From: Neofusicoccum parvum
Lineage: Eukaryota > Ascomycota > Dothideomycetes > Botryosphaeriales > Botryosphaeriaceae
Reading direction: 5' to 3'
Assembly: GCA_020912385.1 (NCBI GenBank)
Contig: CP087212.1
Span: 868,001-932,000, forward strand
DNA: 64,000 nt
This document shows positions 1-10,437 of this stretch, piece after piece. Position numbers and translations under genes: made by a program. Positions within the stretch are counted from its first letter, which is position 1. Each line of letters starts with the position of its first letter. The notes beneath the pieces are model-generated. The model was not told the DNA's origin. It searched no databases and saw nothing but the letters and a program-made list of their open reading frames with translations.

Positions 1-974
1 GAACGTGCGCTACGCGACGACGGGCAAGGTGGGCTACGCGACCTACCTGGTGCTGATCGCGCTGCAGTGCTGCGGGCTGCCGCTGGCGCTGGCGCTGAGC
101 CCGCCGGCCAAGGTCGTCCGCGACGACGGCACGCGCGTCGTGATCCTGAAGCAGACGAGCTGGCGCGCCGAGGCGAGGGCAATCGCGAAGCTCGTGCGGA
201 CGAAGCGCATCCTGCTCTTGATCCCGGTGTTCGTCTTCGGCCAGTGGAGCACCCCCTACGAGAGCAACTACCTCGCCACCTACTTCACCGTCCGGTCGCG
301 CGCGCTCGGCAGCTTCCTGACCGCCTGCTCCGGCATCACCGGCGACCTCGTCACCGGGCACGCCCTCGACCACCTGCCCTTCGAGCGCAGGATCCGTGCC
401 AGGATCGTGTGGTGCTGGATCGCGTTCCTGTTCACCGGACTGTACATCTGGCAGACCACCAACCAGGTCACGTACGACAGGGCTCCGCCGAGCCTGGACT
501 GGAGCCAGCCGGGCTTCGGGCGCGGATTCGCTAGCCACATCATCTGGCAGTATGCCATCGAGTCGCTGCAGACGTACCTGTACTGGACGATGGTAAGTCT
601 CTTTCTCTGCGTTCATCCTGGATGAGCTCGTGCTGACTTGTTCTGACCAGGGCACCCTCAACGACGGCGTGGGAACACTTGCCCGGACGACAGGGTTGCT
701 GCGCTCGTTCGAGTCAGTTGGCTCGACCTTTGCCTACACAACGAGCGCGACGAAGTGGCGCTACTTGTACACCCTCATCTTCGCTTTTGTCGCGTGGATT
801 TTCCTGCTGCCGTTCACGACCTATGCCGCGTGGCTGGTGCCGAATCAGCCCTCCAAGCTGGAAGTCGATGGAGCCGTTGAAGAGTCGGAATCGGAATCGA
901 GCAGTCAAGTTGATCTGGGCGGTGGTGAGGAAGTCGTTCCGGAGAAGAATAAGTCCGGAGAGTCACCGGTGTAA
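1..974 (+). CDS. UNC93-like (DUF895) MFS-type membrane protein, 5' end outside window
   Basis: This is the C-terminal part of a polytopic membrane protein of the fungal UNC93-like/DUF895 family, relatives of the major facilitator superfamily whose substrate is generally unknown. The frame is already open at base 2, so the true start lies upstream. Exon A ends at 592 and is followed by a 58-nt intron (593-650, GTAAGT donor, GCTGAC branch, CAG acceptor). Exon B runs 651-974. At least five hydrophobic helices are visible, with a loop carrying HLPFERR between two of them and a conserved-looking YTTSATKWRYLY segment before a late helix. The tail is acidic and serine-rich (EESESESSS), as in many fungal members. 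The family call rests on helix pattern and motif memory; another MFS branch is possible. Confidence 0.7.
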
Positions 975-1510
975 GCCGTCTTTTGGTTGAGGGTCGCAAA
1001 AGAGATCTCCGGGTGGGAAACCAGTCGGAATTGCTGGTGTCTTTTCCATCATACTTCCACACCATCGGATACCAAATCATCTTCTCGTCTGTTCCAAATT
1101 TTTCAGTCCGTGAGAGCGTATGTAGGCCGGGATGGCGAGAATAACGTCGGCATCATCGTCCCGGAAAATCCGTAAAATCCAGATGCCTCCTGCCCCTTCA
1201 AAGACCAACAGAGAAAATATTAAGCCAGATGAGTGATGAAGTATCCGGAATCCTCGAGGAATGGTCGACGAGATTTGCTGAGTCTGATTGTCGCATGAAA
1301 AACTGCGGAGGAACTTCGCCCTCGATTTTGCACACCTTGATGCCAGCGGGGACATCAAGGTATCTGCTCCGCGAGTCCGCCACCCACTCAACTCACAACC
1401 GCCCGCACAAACACTTTCGAAATTTTCTTCGCAATTGCCAACAGCTCTCCCTATCCATCGGTTGCCGAACGCCTTCGACGAGCGCCCTCTCAGCCCCTCC
1501 GCAAAACAAC
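975..1510. other. Intergenic, UNC93-like 3' side and S29 promoter
   Basis: No coding exon is recognisable. The stretch ends in a pyrimidine-rich leader just before the S29 start codon, as is usual for fungal ribosomal protein genes. Confidence 0.5.
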
Positions 1511-1804
1511 ATGTCCCACGAAACGGTCTACTACTCTCGCCCGCGCACCTACGGGAAGGGCTCTCGCGGCTGGTAAGCAGCAGCGGCTAGTCGAGGGCGA
1601 ATCGATGCGGATATTCTGACTCTGTTACAGCCGCGTCACTGGCGACAAGAAGAAGGCCGGCGTCATCCGCAAGTACGGCCTCAACATGTCGCGCCAGGCC
1701 TTCCGCGAGCAGGCCGAGGCCATCGGTTTCAAGAAGGTGAGCGAGGCGAGCAAGCTTGTGTGTAGCAAGAATGAGAGGCTGACTGGTGAGCACAGTTTCG
1801 GTGA
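1511..1804 (+). CDS. rps29: 40S ribosomal protein S29 (uS14)
   Basis: Component of the small cytosolic ribosomal subunit head. Three exons, 1511-1572, 1631-1736 and 1796-1804, give a 58-aa protein, close to the 56 aa usual for S29. It starts MSHETVYYSRPRTYGKGSR, contains the conserved GVIRKYGLN and FREQAEAIGF blocks, and ends KFR as in yeast-type S29. Both introns have good signals (GTAAGC/CAG and GTGAGC/CAG); the last exon is only 9 nt including the stop. The family normally binds zinc with CxxC...CxxC. Here only the first cysteine remains (CRVT), the second pair reads SRQA, and two extra residues lie between the first pair and the IRKYG block. It is therefore a cysteine-poor form. I am sure of the family and less sure whether this is the sole S29 gene or a paralogue. 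Confidence 0.9.
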
Positions 1805-2078
1805 AGCACGCTCAACTGGCGATGGTGTTCGAGGTCGACAAGCGTGGTGAGATGACCGCCAGGTAGAGATGCGACGCATGAAAGAAACACAAGCCATGAG
1901 AAGCTCCCTAAGTAGTAACCGGTTAAGAATGGAAATCGTGACTCAGAAGATCAGAGATGAACAGAATTGCTGCTTAATATATATCTCGAAAGTGGTCGTG
2001 CGTCATAATGCCTTAATCGTTGAAGGGTGTGTAAACGTGATATGAATACAAACGCTCCATTGTGGAACAAAAAGGAAC

Positions 2079-4882
2079 TTATCGGTAATTGTACCCCTTC
2101 TCATAGTAGTTTCCATAGCAGTCAACCTCTCCATTCCTCGTGTCTTCGGGTGGAGGAGGCCGGACCACTTTAATCTCGCCCTCCCAGTAACCTTCCACCT
2201 CCGGGTCGTTCTCTCCACGCTGCAGCGCTGCAAGGTACGCAGCCTTCCGATCTTTGCGAAAGCTAGACAGTTCAGAAACCACGTCAAACATGCGTCTCGG
2301 TCGCGCCTGCTGCAGCAAAACGGGTGGCGGGTCCGCGATCGAAGGCATGACGACCTTCTCGCTCATGTCGGCGAGCGGCAGCGTGCGGCCGGGCTCAAGC
2401 GAGGGTACGCCGCACTCCTCGTCCCCGAAGAAAGAGAAGTCGCGCTCGGCAGCAGACCAGAAAGCTTCCGAGTCGGCGTCCTCGGTGGATGACTTGGATG
2501 GGTATTGGCGCCACGTCGTGGTGGGCTTCTTCGGGGACATAGGATCACCGAGCGGCGCCATCTCCAGAACCAGTCGGTGCAGCCCGAATTGTGACCGTGC
2601 GTACTCTCGTTCTGCGAGTTGCCGATCTCGTCCTGGAGGGAGGGCGTAGGCTCCTTTGGCCATGAGTTTGGCGATGAACGTTTCTTCGGCACAGTCTTTG
2701 ATAAACTGAACAAGTCGCCGAGTCACTTCTGGTGATTCGGTTTCGGTAGGCACATCAGTCAGTACCAGAGTTTCGACTCTAGACAGCATCCCTGGATGAA
2801 GGCGGTTTTCGTTGGACTGTCGGAATTCCAACCGTGCGCGACGGTCGCCTACAGCAATTGACGAAGATCTCCGATGCCTTGTGTGACTATCTCGGTCGAT
2901 GGTACTGAGGGTTTCCACCGGCTCTGGCGCAGCTTCTCCTTCTGATAGGTTCAATCTTTTAGTATCACCCACTAGAACTTCGGCAGATTCACTGGTTGTT
3001 CTCGTTATCGGTGTCTCTGGTGGGTCGATAACAACCGTGGGCTTCAACGGAGGCGTTGCCGGGAGGTCTCCTGGAAGCTCAAACACCTGATTGTCGTACG
3101 CAGGCAACTCAGCCGGAAGTGCCTGGTTGTTCGGCATCTCATATATGGCGCGATTTTCTGTCGGCGCCTCGTGGATCTCATTGAATCCATCAAGCTCGTG
3201 TGCTGTTGGAGGTGAGTAAATGCCGAGGTCTCCTTGCAGCTCTACCCTCCCTACAGAGAGGTCTGCAACTGCCGTCTCCTCAGTGATGACTGCATGATGG
3301 ATCCGCAGGTATGTCATCTTATCCGATGCGTACTTCTTAATGACCGGTGTGAGCTTTTCTGCTCCAGGCATGAAGAAGTCATCTTGGGGTTCTGGTTCCT
3401 CGAAAGAGAGCAACATTGGTGGGTTTGGTTTCCTCGTCAAACCTCTGGCCACAGTACCGGCATCGAAAACTTGGAGCTTTTTCGAGCGTAGAAGGCCGGA
3501 CACTCCCTCAACCGTAAGGTTATTGTCTGAGATGTACAAGTGCGTGATCCCGCCGGTGTAGACGTCATTGATGAAAGCACTGCCAGCAAATTCACCCACC
3601 AATTTAGCGCGCAGCACCTGATCCAAGTCTTCCTTGTCGTACTGGTCAAACAAGAGTGGATGGCGCAACGGTGAGGATGGAGATGCTGGAGAAGGCGGAA
3701 GTTGTTCTGACGGAGTCGACTGGCCATTGAGGTGGGTCACGCACGACTTCCTCTTTATGTTGAAGCAATTGTCCAGGAGAAGTCGTGCACTCGCGTCAGT
3801 CAGCTGATTGTCACGAACATCGAGGCTCTTGAGCCTAGTCTTGACGGCTGTAGCTAGCGCCTCAATCTCAGCATCTTTCAATGCTAGCGATCTCAGCTTC
3901 AGGACTCTCAGACTATGGCAGAACTTGAGGACGGAGAGAACGTCGGCTCCCTTGGCGGATTTTGTCTTGGAAAGATCGAGATACAGCAAGGCCGGAAAAT
4001 GCTGCAGGGCCTCTGCAAGACCACTGTACGTGGCATTAGTGCAAGCGGATGCATCCAAGTAGCGGAGCCAGAACAAAGGGAAATCATGCGTCATCCTCGG
4101 AAGGCTGTCAGAGTGCGATGAGAGTCTGAGATTGCTTGGGCGACGGAGGGTAATGAGTGCGCCATGGTCGAAAAACGGCAGGCCACGGACGACGAGCGAC
4201 TGAAGTCGGGGCAGGCGCTCGAGGACGTCGCGAAGCCAGTCAGAGTGGGGGCCATCGTAGATCTCGGCGTGGGCGGGCGGGAAATGCAGCGTATGGGTGA
4301 GCTCTCTTGTGCTGAGCCTCGCCCAGGAAAGCGTCCTCTTGAAACGCACGAGAGCGACTGCTGGTGTCAGCAACAAGAGCCGGATGCAGGAGGGTGAAAC
4401 AGACCATAGACCACGTCGTTCTCTACTCCGAAGTGCGAGGCCGGGTTGCCCCACAGCTGGCGCGTGAAAATGCGGTGCCACTGCCGGCAGACGAGAGCTG
4501 CCGAACAAAGGTCTCTGGAAGGGATGTACTGGGCGACGATGGGCCAGTAGTCCCTCGTATTTGCGGCCTCATAGGACGGAAGGACATCGTTCATGTTGGA
4601 ACATGGACGGCGGAGCAGCTGGGACGGAGGAAGACGGTAAGCCTGAGGACAACGCTCAGGGCGTGGGCTGGTTTACATCTTGCCCACGAGGTCAGGCGGA
4701 AGGATGCGCCAAGGCGTTGCGCCGGTGGACTGATTGGAGTTGAGCGGAGAGAGAGGTGCGCTTGGCGGCGTTGCGCTGGTGAGGCTGTGCCGCCTGAGCC
4801 TGCCGCTTCCGACGTCATTGTCACGTGCCCGCCGCCTATCACCACCATTGTTGTTTTCGCCCTGGATGCTGGACATGAGCAT
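2079..4882 (-). CDS. F-box and leucine-rich repeat protein
   Basis: Probable substrate-recognition subunit of an SCF ubiquitin ligase. My model has three exons: 4882-4677, 4553-4405 and 4360-2079 (about 878 aa). Introns are 4676-4554 (GTAAAC donor) and 4404-4361 (GTCTGT donor, GCTGAC branch; an alternative acceptor at 4358 keeps frame). The F-box sits near residues 60-110: LPPDL, then DYWPIVAQYIPSRDLCSAAL and VCRQWH. Leucine-rich segments follow over roughly residues 130-400 (LPRLQSLVVRGL, FPALLYLDLSKT, CHSLRVLKLRSL, RLKSLDVRDNQL, ITHLYISDNNL). The second half is long, charged and probably disordered, ending in a tyrosine-rich tail (YGNYYEKGYNYR). A simpler start at 4594, skipping the first exon, also keeps frame. 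The first exon is included because it looks coding and its splice phase fits. The target is unknown. Confidence 0.65.
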
Positions 4883-4982
4883 TTGAAACGCGTCTATCTG
4901 CTGTCTCGCCCTGCACACGCGGCGCAAAGATACCTAAAAGTCCCCGTTTCCAGCAAACAGCCGCAGAGATGGCCCGTCGGTT
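4595..4982. other. 5' part of the F-box/LRR gene and gap to the next gene
   Basis: If the upstream exon (4677-4882) is real, only 4883-4982 is intergenic here. The 3' end of the next minus-strand F-box gene is at 4983, so spacing between the two genes is about 100 bp. Confidence 0.45.
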
Positions 4983-6068
4983 TCAGAAGTCCATGTTGAA
5001 GTCGACCAGCCGTGCTCGAGAACCAAGCACGATCTTTCCCTCTGGAAGACGAGAGCCACATCGGAGCAATCTGACGGTCCGAAGACACTCCATCGCTGTC
5101 AGGTTCAGCGTGCCATTGAGTTTCCAGTCGACCCCATCGTCTGTCTTTCCTCCGAACATCTCAAAAACCTCGAGCGATTCTCGCTGCGTCTTAAGGGCGC
5201 CTGTGAGCTCATCTGCGTACCAAAAGCCAGACGTAAAGTCTTTGTCGAATCTGGGGTGTGGGTCGGAATGGGTGAGCGCAAGCGTCTTTAGAGCGCGTGG
5301 GCATTCAAGGATTCGACTGAGCGCACGTCCGTTTAGTAGGCAATTATCGAAGCGGAGGTATTCCAAGGCAGTCGATTGCCTGTGCTCATCGCCCAGGTAG
5401 AGGTAGCCGCCATTGCCCCACGTGGTGCATTCGCCGACGTCGTAATTGGCGATTTCGAGTTTGCGTAGCGTTGGGATGAAGAAGATGGACAGCCCGGGCA
5501 GGTCACAGCGCGAGTATCCAAGCATCTGGGTGTAGAGACAAAGCGATGTTAGGTTGGGAAGCAGACGCCTCTCTGAGGACGCCCTGAAGACGTCCGTCGC
5601 GCGCGCAAATGCACTCTCAAGCTTTGTCTCGTCCTCCCGCCATGAGACAGCCATAGGATCGAACCTGTCATCATGTTCCTCTTCATCGATGTTTGGCATT
5701 TTGAGATGGAGTGTCTGCAGGGATTCCAAGTCTTCGAGCACGTGGCAGACTTTCAAAGTCTTCCAGAGCTCAGGCGGGGGTTCCAGGCGGGAAGAGTAGC
5801 GTGGTGGATTCTGGAGCGTTGCGTCCACTGTCAAGCCTGTGACGCGTATGGCCAACGCAGGGTGTTTCTTGAAGAAACGCTTGAACTTCCCGGCTCTCCG
5901 CTTGCTGTTGAGCACGATGTTCGCGTAAACTCTCGGTTGCATGACGCGGTGGAACTCGCGAGAGACCGTCAACAGGGACATCTGGTCATCCATCGAAAGA
6001 GACCCGACGATAAGGTCGAAGAACTCCACCGGGAGCGAGAGAATTGGCGGCGATGCCATCTCGTACAT
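4983..6068 (-). CDS. F-box-like domain protein, uncharacterised
   Basis: A single-exon protein of about 361 aa. The N-terminus (ILSLPVEFFDLIVGSL followed by SLLTVSREFHRVMQPRVYANI) has the spacing of an F-box: a leucine/proline opening, a hydrophobic helix, then a basic Vxx-F-x-x-x-xxPRxY segment. The rest has irregular leucine-rich lines (LESLQTLHLKM, LPNLTSLCLYTQ, IPTLRKLEIANY, ALEYLRFDNCLL) typical of fungal F-box proteins of unknown target. I chose the ATG at 6068. The ATG at 6059 (MASPP) is equally plausible, and the frame stays open to an ATG at 6188 whose extra residues look non-coding. It is co-oriented with the F-box/LRR gene just downstream, but the two share no obvious long similarity, so tandem duplication is not claimed. 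Confidence 0.6.
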   Translation of the reverse strand: MYEMASPPILSLPVEFFDLIVGSLSMDDQMSLLTVSREFHRVMQPRVYANIVLNSKRRAGKFKRFFKKHPALAIRVTGLTVDATLQNPPRYSSRLEPPPELWKTLKVCHVLEDLESLQTLHLKMPNIDEEEHDDRFDPMAVSWREDETKLESAFARATDVFRASSERRLLPNLTSLCLYTQMLGYSRCDLPGLSIFFIPTLRKLEIANYDVGECTTWGNGGYLYLGDEHRQSTALEYLRFDNCLLNGRALSRILECPRALKTLALTHSDPHPRFDKDFTSGFWYADELTGALKTQRESLEVFEMFGGKTDDGVDWKLNGTLNLTAMECLRTVRLLRCGSRLPEGKIVLGSRARLVDFNMDF

Positions 6069-6964
6069 TGGGTTGATAGGTATGTGGTTGTGGATGTGAA
6101 GGGAGCGAGGAAACGCGACGCGCGACGCGTCCAAGTAGGCTCGATGGTATCGCACGCACGGGAACCAGGCAATGGCAATGCGGCGCACAAGGTCGGCTGA
6201 GTTTCGAGGCCTTGAAGGGCACAGGTCTAGTTGGATCCGAGTCTTGAGGTTGAACGGCGATGTGTGGTTTGCGATTTTCGATGTGCAGAAACGGCGTGTC
6301 GCGTCTCCCCCTTTGAGTTAATTGCCAAATACAACCACACCCTGGCTTGATTGAACGGCCTTACCATATGTAACATAGAATAGCCCTTGGCATCATTTCT
6401 CATATCAGAGCCCTGCGCTGCGGAATTGCTCCGCGCGTTCGCATGAGGCCCAATGGATGATAGAGTTTAGTGTTGAATTTTCTGGGCCGGCGGGGCTGCC
6501 CGCGAGGTCGGTGCGGATAGCATTGCAGCCGACGCCTGCCTTTGATATTGATTTTACTGCACGTTCGCGTCTGGACGAATGCTTCAACTGTGCATGTGTG
6601 AAGGGCATGGTCTTGTTGCAATATTTCACGAATTGGCCATGTCCCATATCACAAACCTCAGGAATCAGCTCCAGAACTCTAGTTCGCCGTAACATCATAT
6701 CAAGATTCACGAAACTTATCTTAGTAAGGATTAGTCACCTCGGAACGCGGCCTTAATAGACTTTCGCAACATCGTCAACACTCATTGTGATTCTCTCGTG
6801 TTAGATTAGTGTGAAGCGATAATATTTCATCTGTCCTATTGGCAACGAGAGTGGGAAGAAGAATCTGGGAAGCGAACAAATAAACGAGCGTGGTAAGGAC
6901 GAATGGTGGAAGCTGTCTAAGACTCCAAACCCTGACCTTGGTGTGAGAAACGAAACCCGATCTC
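6069..6964. other. Intergenic between F-box gene and nuclease gene
   Basis: Two overlapping open frames of about 100 codons, one on each strand (6405-6710 minus, 6457-6756 plus), occupy the middle. Neither shows a recognisable domain and I treat both as chance. Nothing else is visible. Confidence 0.4.
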
Positions 6965-8284
6965 TCAGAAACCGGGGAAACCGCAGGTCCACTGGACCTT
7001 CTTATCCTTCTTAGCGTCGAACTTCTTCTCGCAGTACGCCTGCCTGGCAGTCGAACTATATCTACCCTTGGAGTTGGTGTCGAACTCGAAGTGCTGGTAC
7101 TTCTTGGAGCTCGTCGCATACTCGAATCCTACCTTCTCGTCAAAGTCACCGTTGCTCTTGACGGTCAAGTCCTCAGGAAGACCGTCAACCTTCAGGGTCT
7201 TGCCACTTTTAAGCGTATCGCTCTTCGATCCCACCTTCTTCTTTTGCTCGGCATCGCTGTAGACAGTGACCTCGAATTTTTCGCCGTCGGTCCCGCTCCG
7301 CACGACGACGACTGAGTACTGACGGAGGTCTGATTGCTGACCGGTGATGGCGTAGTGGTTCATGCTGTCGTATTCGTAGGGGGATCCAAGCTTTCCCTTT
7401 TTTCCGTCCTTCTCCAATTTTGTCATGTGGAATTGGAACCCGTCATTCGTGCAATCGGGCGTGGGCTTGCAATAAGGCGATTTCCTGGTAGAGTTTTATC
7501 AGTACCCTGGATGGGTCAACGGGCGAGAAAGCCGCTGAGTAACTTACTGCGGATCAACATTGTCGAATTGGACGGTGAAGAAATCACCCTTGTCCATGAC
7601 TTTTCCGGGATCCAGGCACTTGCGCTCAGCCTTGTACTTGCCTTCTTTGCCGTACCAGCCCTCCCCGCGGCGGAACTGCTTCAATTGAGATCCGCCAGCT
7701 GTGTATCACTCAGTCAGCAACACTCATTATCCACGCCTATCTCAATTGTACCTACATCGGTTGTCACCGGAAGTGATGCAGCGCAGAGTGTTGCGGATTG
7801 TACCCTGCTTAAAGTCGTCCTGGAGCATCTGCGCCATGGGCCACTCATCCGTATCAAGTTCCTTGTTGCCTATGCCGCCAGGGAAGTTGTCCCACATCTT
7901 CTGGACGATGGGATAAGTCCTGCAGACGGCGGTGGCCGGCGCCACCCCGACGCCGGAATTCATGCGGGCATCATCGTTATCGTCGTCACTTCCGCTATCT
8001 TTGTAGGTAATCTTCTTCTTCTCAACGCAATTCTCGTAGTAACAGGCGTTGTTGCAGGCTCTAAAAAGACGGTGTCAGAAAAGATTTGGGAATGGGTGGA
8101 TTGCAGGTGTGAAATACTCAGGGGACTTTGAACAGTCCATACGCCAAACACCGCAGTCCTTCGGGGCTCTCGCATCAAAGCGGTTCATCCGCCCAGGAGC
8201 AACGAATAAATCATTGTCTGCTGCCTCGGCGGCTACAAAGCCGGAGAAGGTGAGCAAGGCTCCAAACAAGGAGGCAGTCTTCAT
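6965..8284 (-). CDS. Secreted NucA/NucB-like nuclease with unknown C-terminal domain
   Basis: Predicted extracellular protein of 380 aa from four exons: 8284-8118, 8060-7756, 7698-7548 and 7484-6965. All three introns have good signals (GTATTT, GTAGGT and GTAAGT donors; TAG or CAG acceptors) and consistent phases. The first 19 residues or so form a signal peptide (MKTASLFGALLTFSGFVAA). Cysteines at 58, 62 and 67 form a CNNACYYENC cluster. Residues 126-131 read DEWPMA, and residues 152-159 read SGDNRSGG. These resemble the DE[FWY]PxA and SxDNRxxG blocks of the NucA/NucB deoxyribonuclease family (acidic catalytic residue D126/E127). Residues about 208-380 form a lysine- and serine-rich, beta-like domain that I do not recognise. 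Secretion and nuclease activity are inferred from motifs only. Confidence 0.62.
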
Positions 8285-9172
8285 AGCGGTGGAAGAGAGC
8301 GAGAATTGGAATCGGTGATTCAAAAGATGCGGAAACGATGATGAAAAGCAGATGTGCGAACTGTAATGAGCTGTCATGCTATGAAGGTCTGCTTGCTCTA
8401 CTTAAGTACTTCTGCCTCGCTCTGGTGGAGACTTTCACGACTGGGAGCTGAAAAAGAATTGATGATGACGATGATGATTACTGTAGCTTAGCCAACGCAA
8501 CCCTTACACCCCAGACTAAAGGATGGTAGGCCTGAAAGCGAAGGCATTTGGTTCCTCCTGTTGTTGGTGTGACCTGGTAGTTCCTTCATCGCCTAAGGAA
8601 GTCGTGAAGTCGAGGAAACAACACGTGTATTGCAATCTCGGAAAAGTCGGATCTGAGCTGTGAAAGTCGAAGCTGTTGGAATGAGAGAGGAGAGAATCCT
8701 TCGATGAGTTGGTGTGGCCGAGGGGGATGTGTCCTGCTCGAGGCTGAGGATGCTGACGCCGATCAGCTGCACGAAATCCCTTTGGGATAAAGAACACATC
8801 CCAATGCAGGTACCATTTTAGCAGAAATGAGGGGCTTCGCCTTCTTGTGTGATGACGTGCAGCGGATCTATTACGTCAATGCTGAACACGTTCCTAGACA
8901 GGAGTAAGGCGTCCAAGTTGAGGACGTTGGAGAGTGAATACGAGTAACCGCAGCTGCGCGCAAATCCTCTGGAAATGTCAGCTGCAAGGAGATGGAGCTG
9001 CGATGGGGCAGATGCCTAAAGTGACAGGCGCTATGCTAAGCGAGCTGCGGAGAGCGTCCATAAATAAGCAGCCCGCTGACTACAGCAATGGACTCCACAA
9101 CTCGTTCTTCCAGCCTCGAGCATTCTCAAATTACATCTCAGCAGCCCGAAAGAGATCCGATCACTTCGCAGA
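8285..9172. other. Intergenic, divergent promoter region
   Basis: Lies between the minus-strand nuclease gene and the plus-strand small protein gene, so it should hold both promoters. No coding exon is convincing. Confidence 0.45.
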
Positions 9173-9802
9173 ATGACAGGCCGCTCGACAGACGAGCAGC
9201 CGCGGACTGCAGTGAGGTGGTATGGCGAAAGCAAGTCGTACTTTGCCTTGTTCGTACTCGTTGATCTGCCAGCGGAGGTGCCAACACCATCCCTCTTCGC
9301 ATAATTTCGTCGCTGACACCACACGCAACAGACGATCAACAGCATCCTTGATGGACTGCTGGTCAATGAAGCGGCAGTTGTATGGCTTGCACACGACAAC
9401 TTCAGCAGCATCCCAGAACCAGGTGACGGAGCGACAAGGCCGCCAATCGACCCGACTTGGCGCTCTCCGTTCGTAGGAAAAACCATCACCGATGCAGTGA
9501 GGTTCCTGAACGAGCTGCCAGAGTCAGCGAGGCAGGTTATCGATGGCCGTCACTTCGTCGTTGTCGACCAGTATTACATGCACAAGGGGAGAGGTCTTGT
9601 CAAAGCGTATAGGATTGAAGGAGATGTCAAGGACGGTAGTGACATGACGTGGGTGCCGGGAAAGCCTGTGGATCTGATGAATAGTGTCTACGCGTATGAG
9701 AAAGGCCAGTGGGAGCAATGGCTGGATGACTTCCGTGCTACGGGACGGTGCATGGCCTTTGGCGATGAGGACGGTCCAGTCACACCACCACCGTCGGATT
9801 AG
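9173..9802 (+). CDS. Small protein of unknown function
   Basis: I do not recognise this gene. Two exons, 9173-9277 and 9332-9802, give 191 aa. The 54-nt intron has a GTGCCA donor, a GCTGAC branch and a CAG acceptor, and both sides are in phase 0. The N-terminal exon reads RWYGESKSYFALFVLVDLPAE, a compact sequence with alternating hydrophobics. The second exon is globular-looking with several aromatic residues (HFVVVDQYYMHKGRGLVKAY, GQWEQWLDDF) and ends in an acidic, proline-rich tail. There is no signal peptide or membrane helix. The coding call rests on codon-like composition and on the intron restoring one frame across two otherwise closed ones. Confidence 0.5.
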
Positions 9803-10124
9803 GCTAATAGATGTTTGTTTGTGCGTCTTTCTTGTCTCCACATCTGCTAGCATGATTCGTCATGGGCCTTTGTGTTATGTATCATCTCCTACTCTCGTTA
9901 GAAGGTGTAACTCTCTTATCCCAAACATCTTCAGATGCCAAGCAGCTCTTTACCCATCTGATTTCGATTGAGAGAACAGTTCAACCGAGATTTGAACCAC
10001 CTCGCATTCGCGTTTTTGTTTCCAATAGCTGTCAGTGCCTCTGCTTATTCCATTTCTGTAAGCACTGGTGGCAGTGATATGCGAGAGGGTGAAAGATATG
10101 TGGCAGTAATAGATGATTATGGTG

Positions 10125-10162
<38 letters not shown>

Positions 10163-10437
10163 GTGAGTGAGTGGAGCGAGACCTGAGAAGATCATCGGCG
10201 GCGTTTGGCTTCGCTCCGGGCCGACTTCCAGCCCTACGGCCGCGGGAGAGAGCTGCCACTTCACGCCGCCGAACACCCAAGCTTCGCACTCCAGCACACC
10301 ACACCAACCGAACACCCCCCACACGCCCAGCAACACCCCAATTGCCTCGACCAAGCACTCTGCCACCCTCTCGACCGCAGCGCCACACCAACAACTCCCC
10401 ACCCACCACCGACACGTCCCCCAGCCACGCCCCCACC
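9803..10437. promoter_or_regulatory. EAF7 upstream region with GA and GTGA repeats
   Basis: About 635 bp between the small protein gene and the EAF7 start. It contains a purine repeat at 10131-10159 running into GTGA repeats. From about 10250 to the ATG it is C-rich, like a fungal 5' leader. The EAF7 frame happens to stay open back to 10171, but that extension is proline/threonine low-complexity sequence. Confidence 0.5.
10131..10173. repeat. (GA)n microsatellite followed by (GTGA)n
   Basis: About 14 GA units (10131-10159) are followed directly by about four GTGA units. This simple sequence repeat is about 270 bp upstream of the EAF7 start codon. Confidence 0.95.

Noticed and set aside
7334..8131. 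265-codon plus-strand frame across the nuclease gene
   Set aside because: Antisense shadow of the spliced minus-strand nuclease exons.
10171..10437. N-terminal extension of EAF7 to an ATG at 10171
   Set aside because: The added residues are T/P/R low complexity from a C-rich leader, start inside a simple repeat, and the ATG at 10438 has a better context and a family-like opening.
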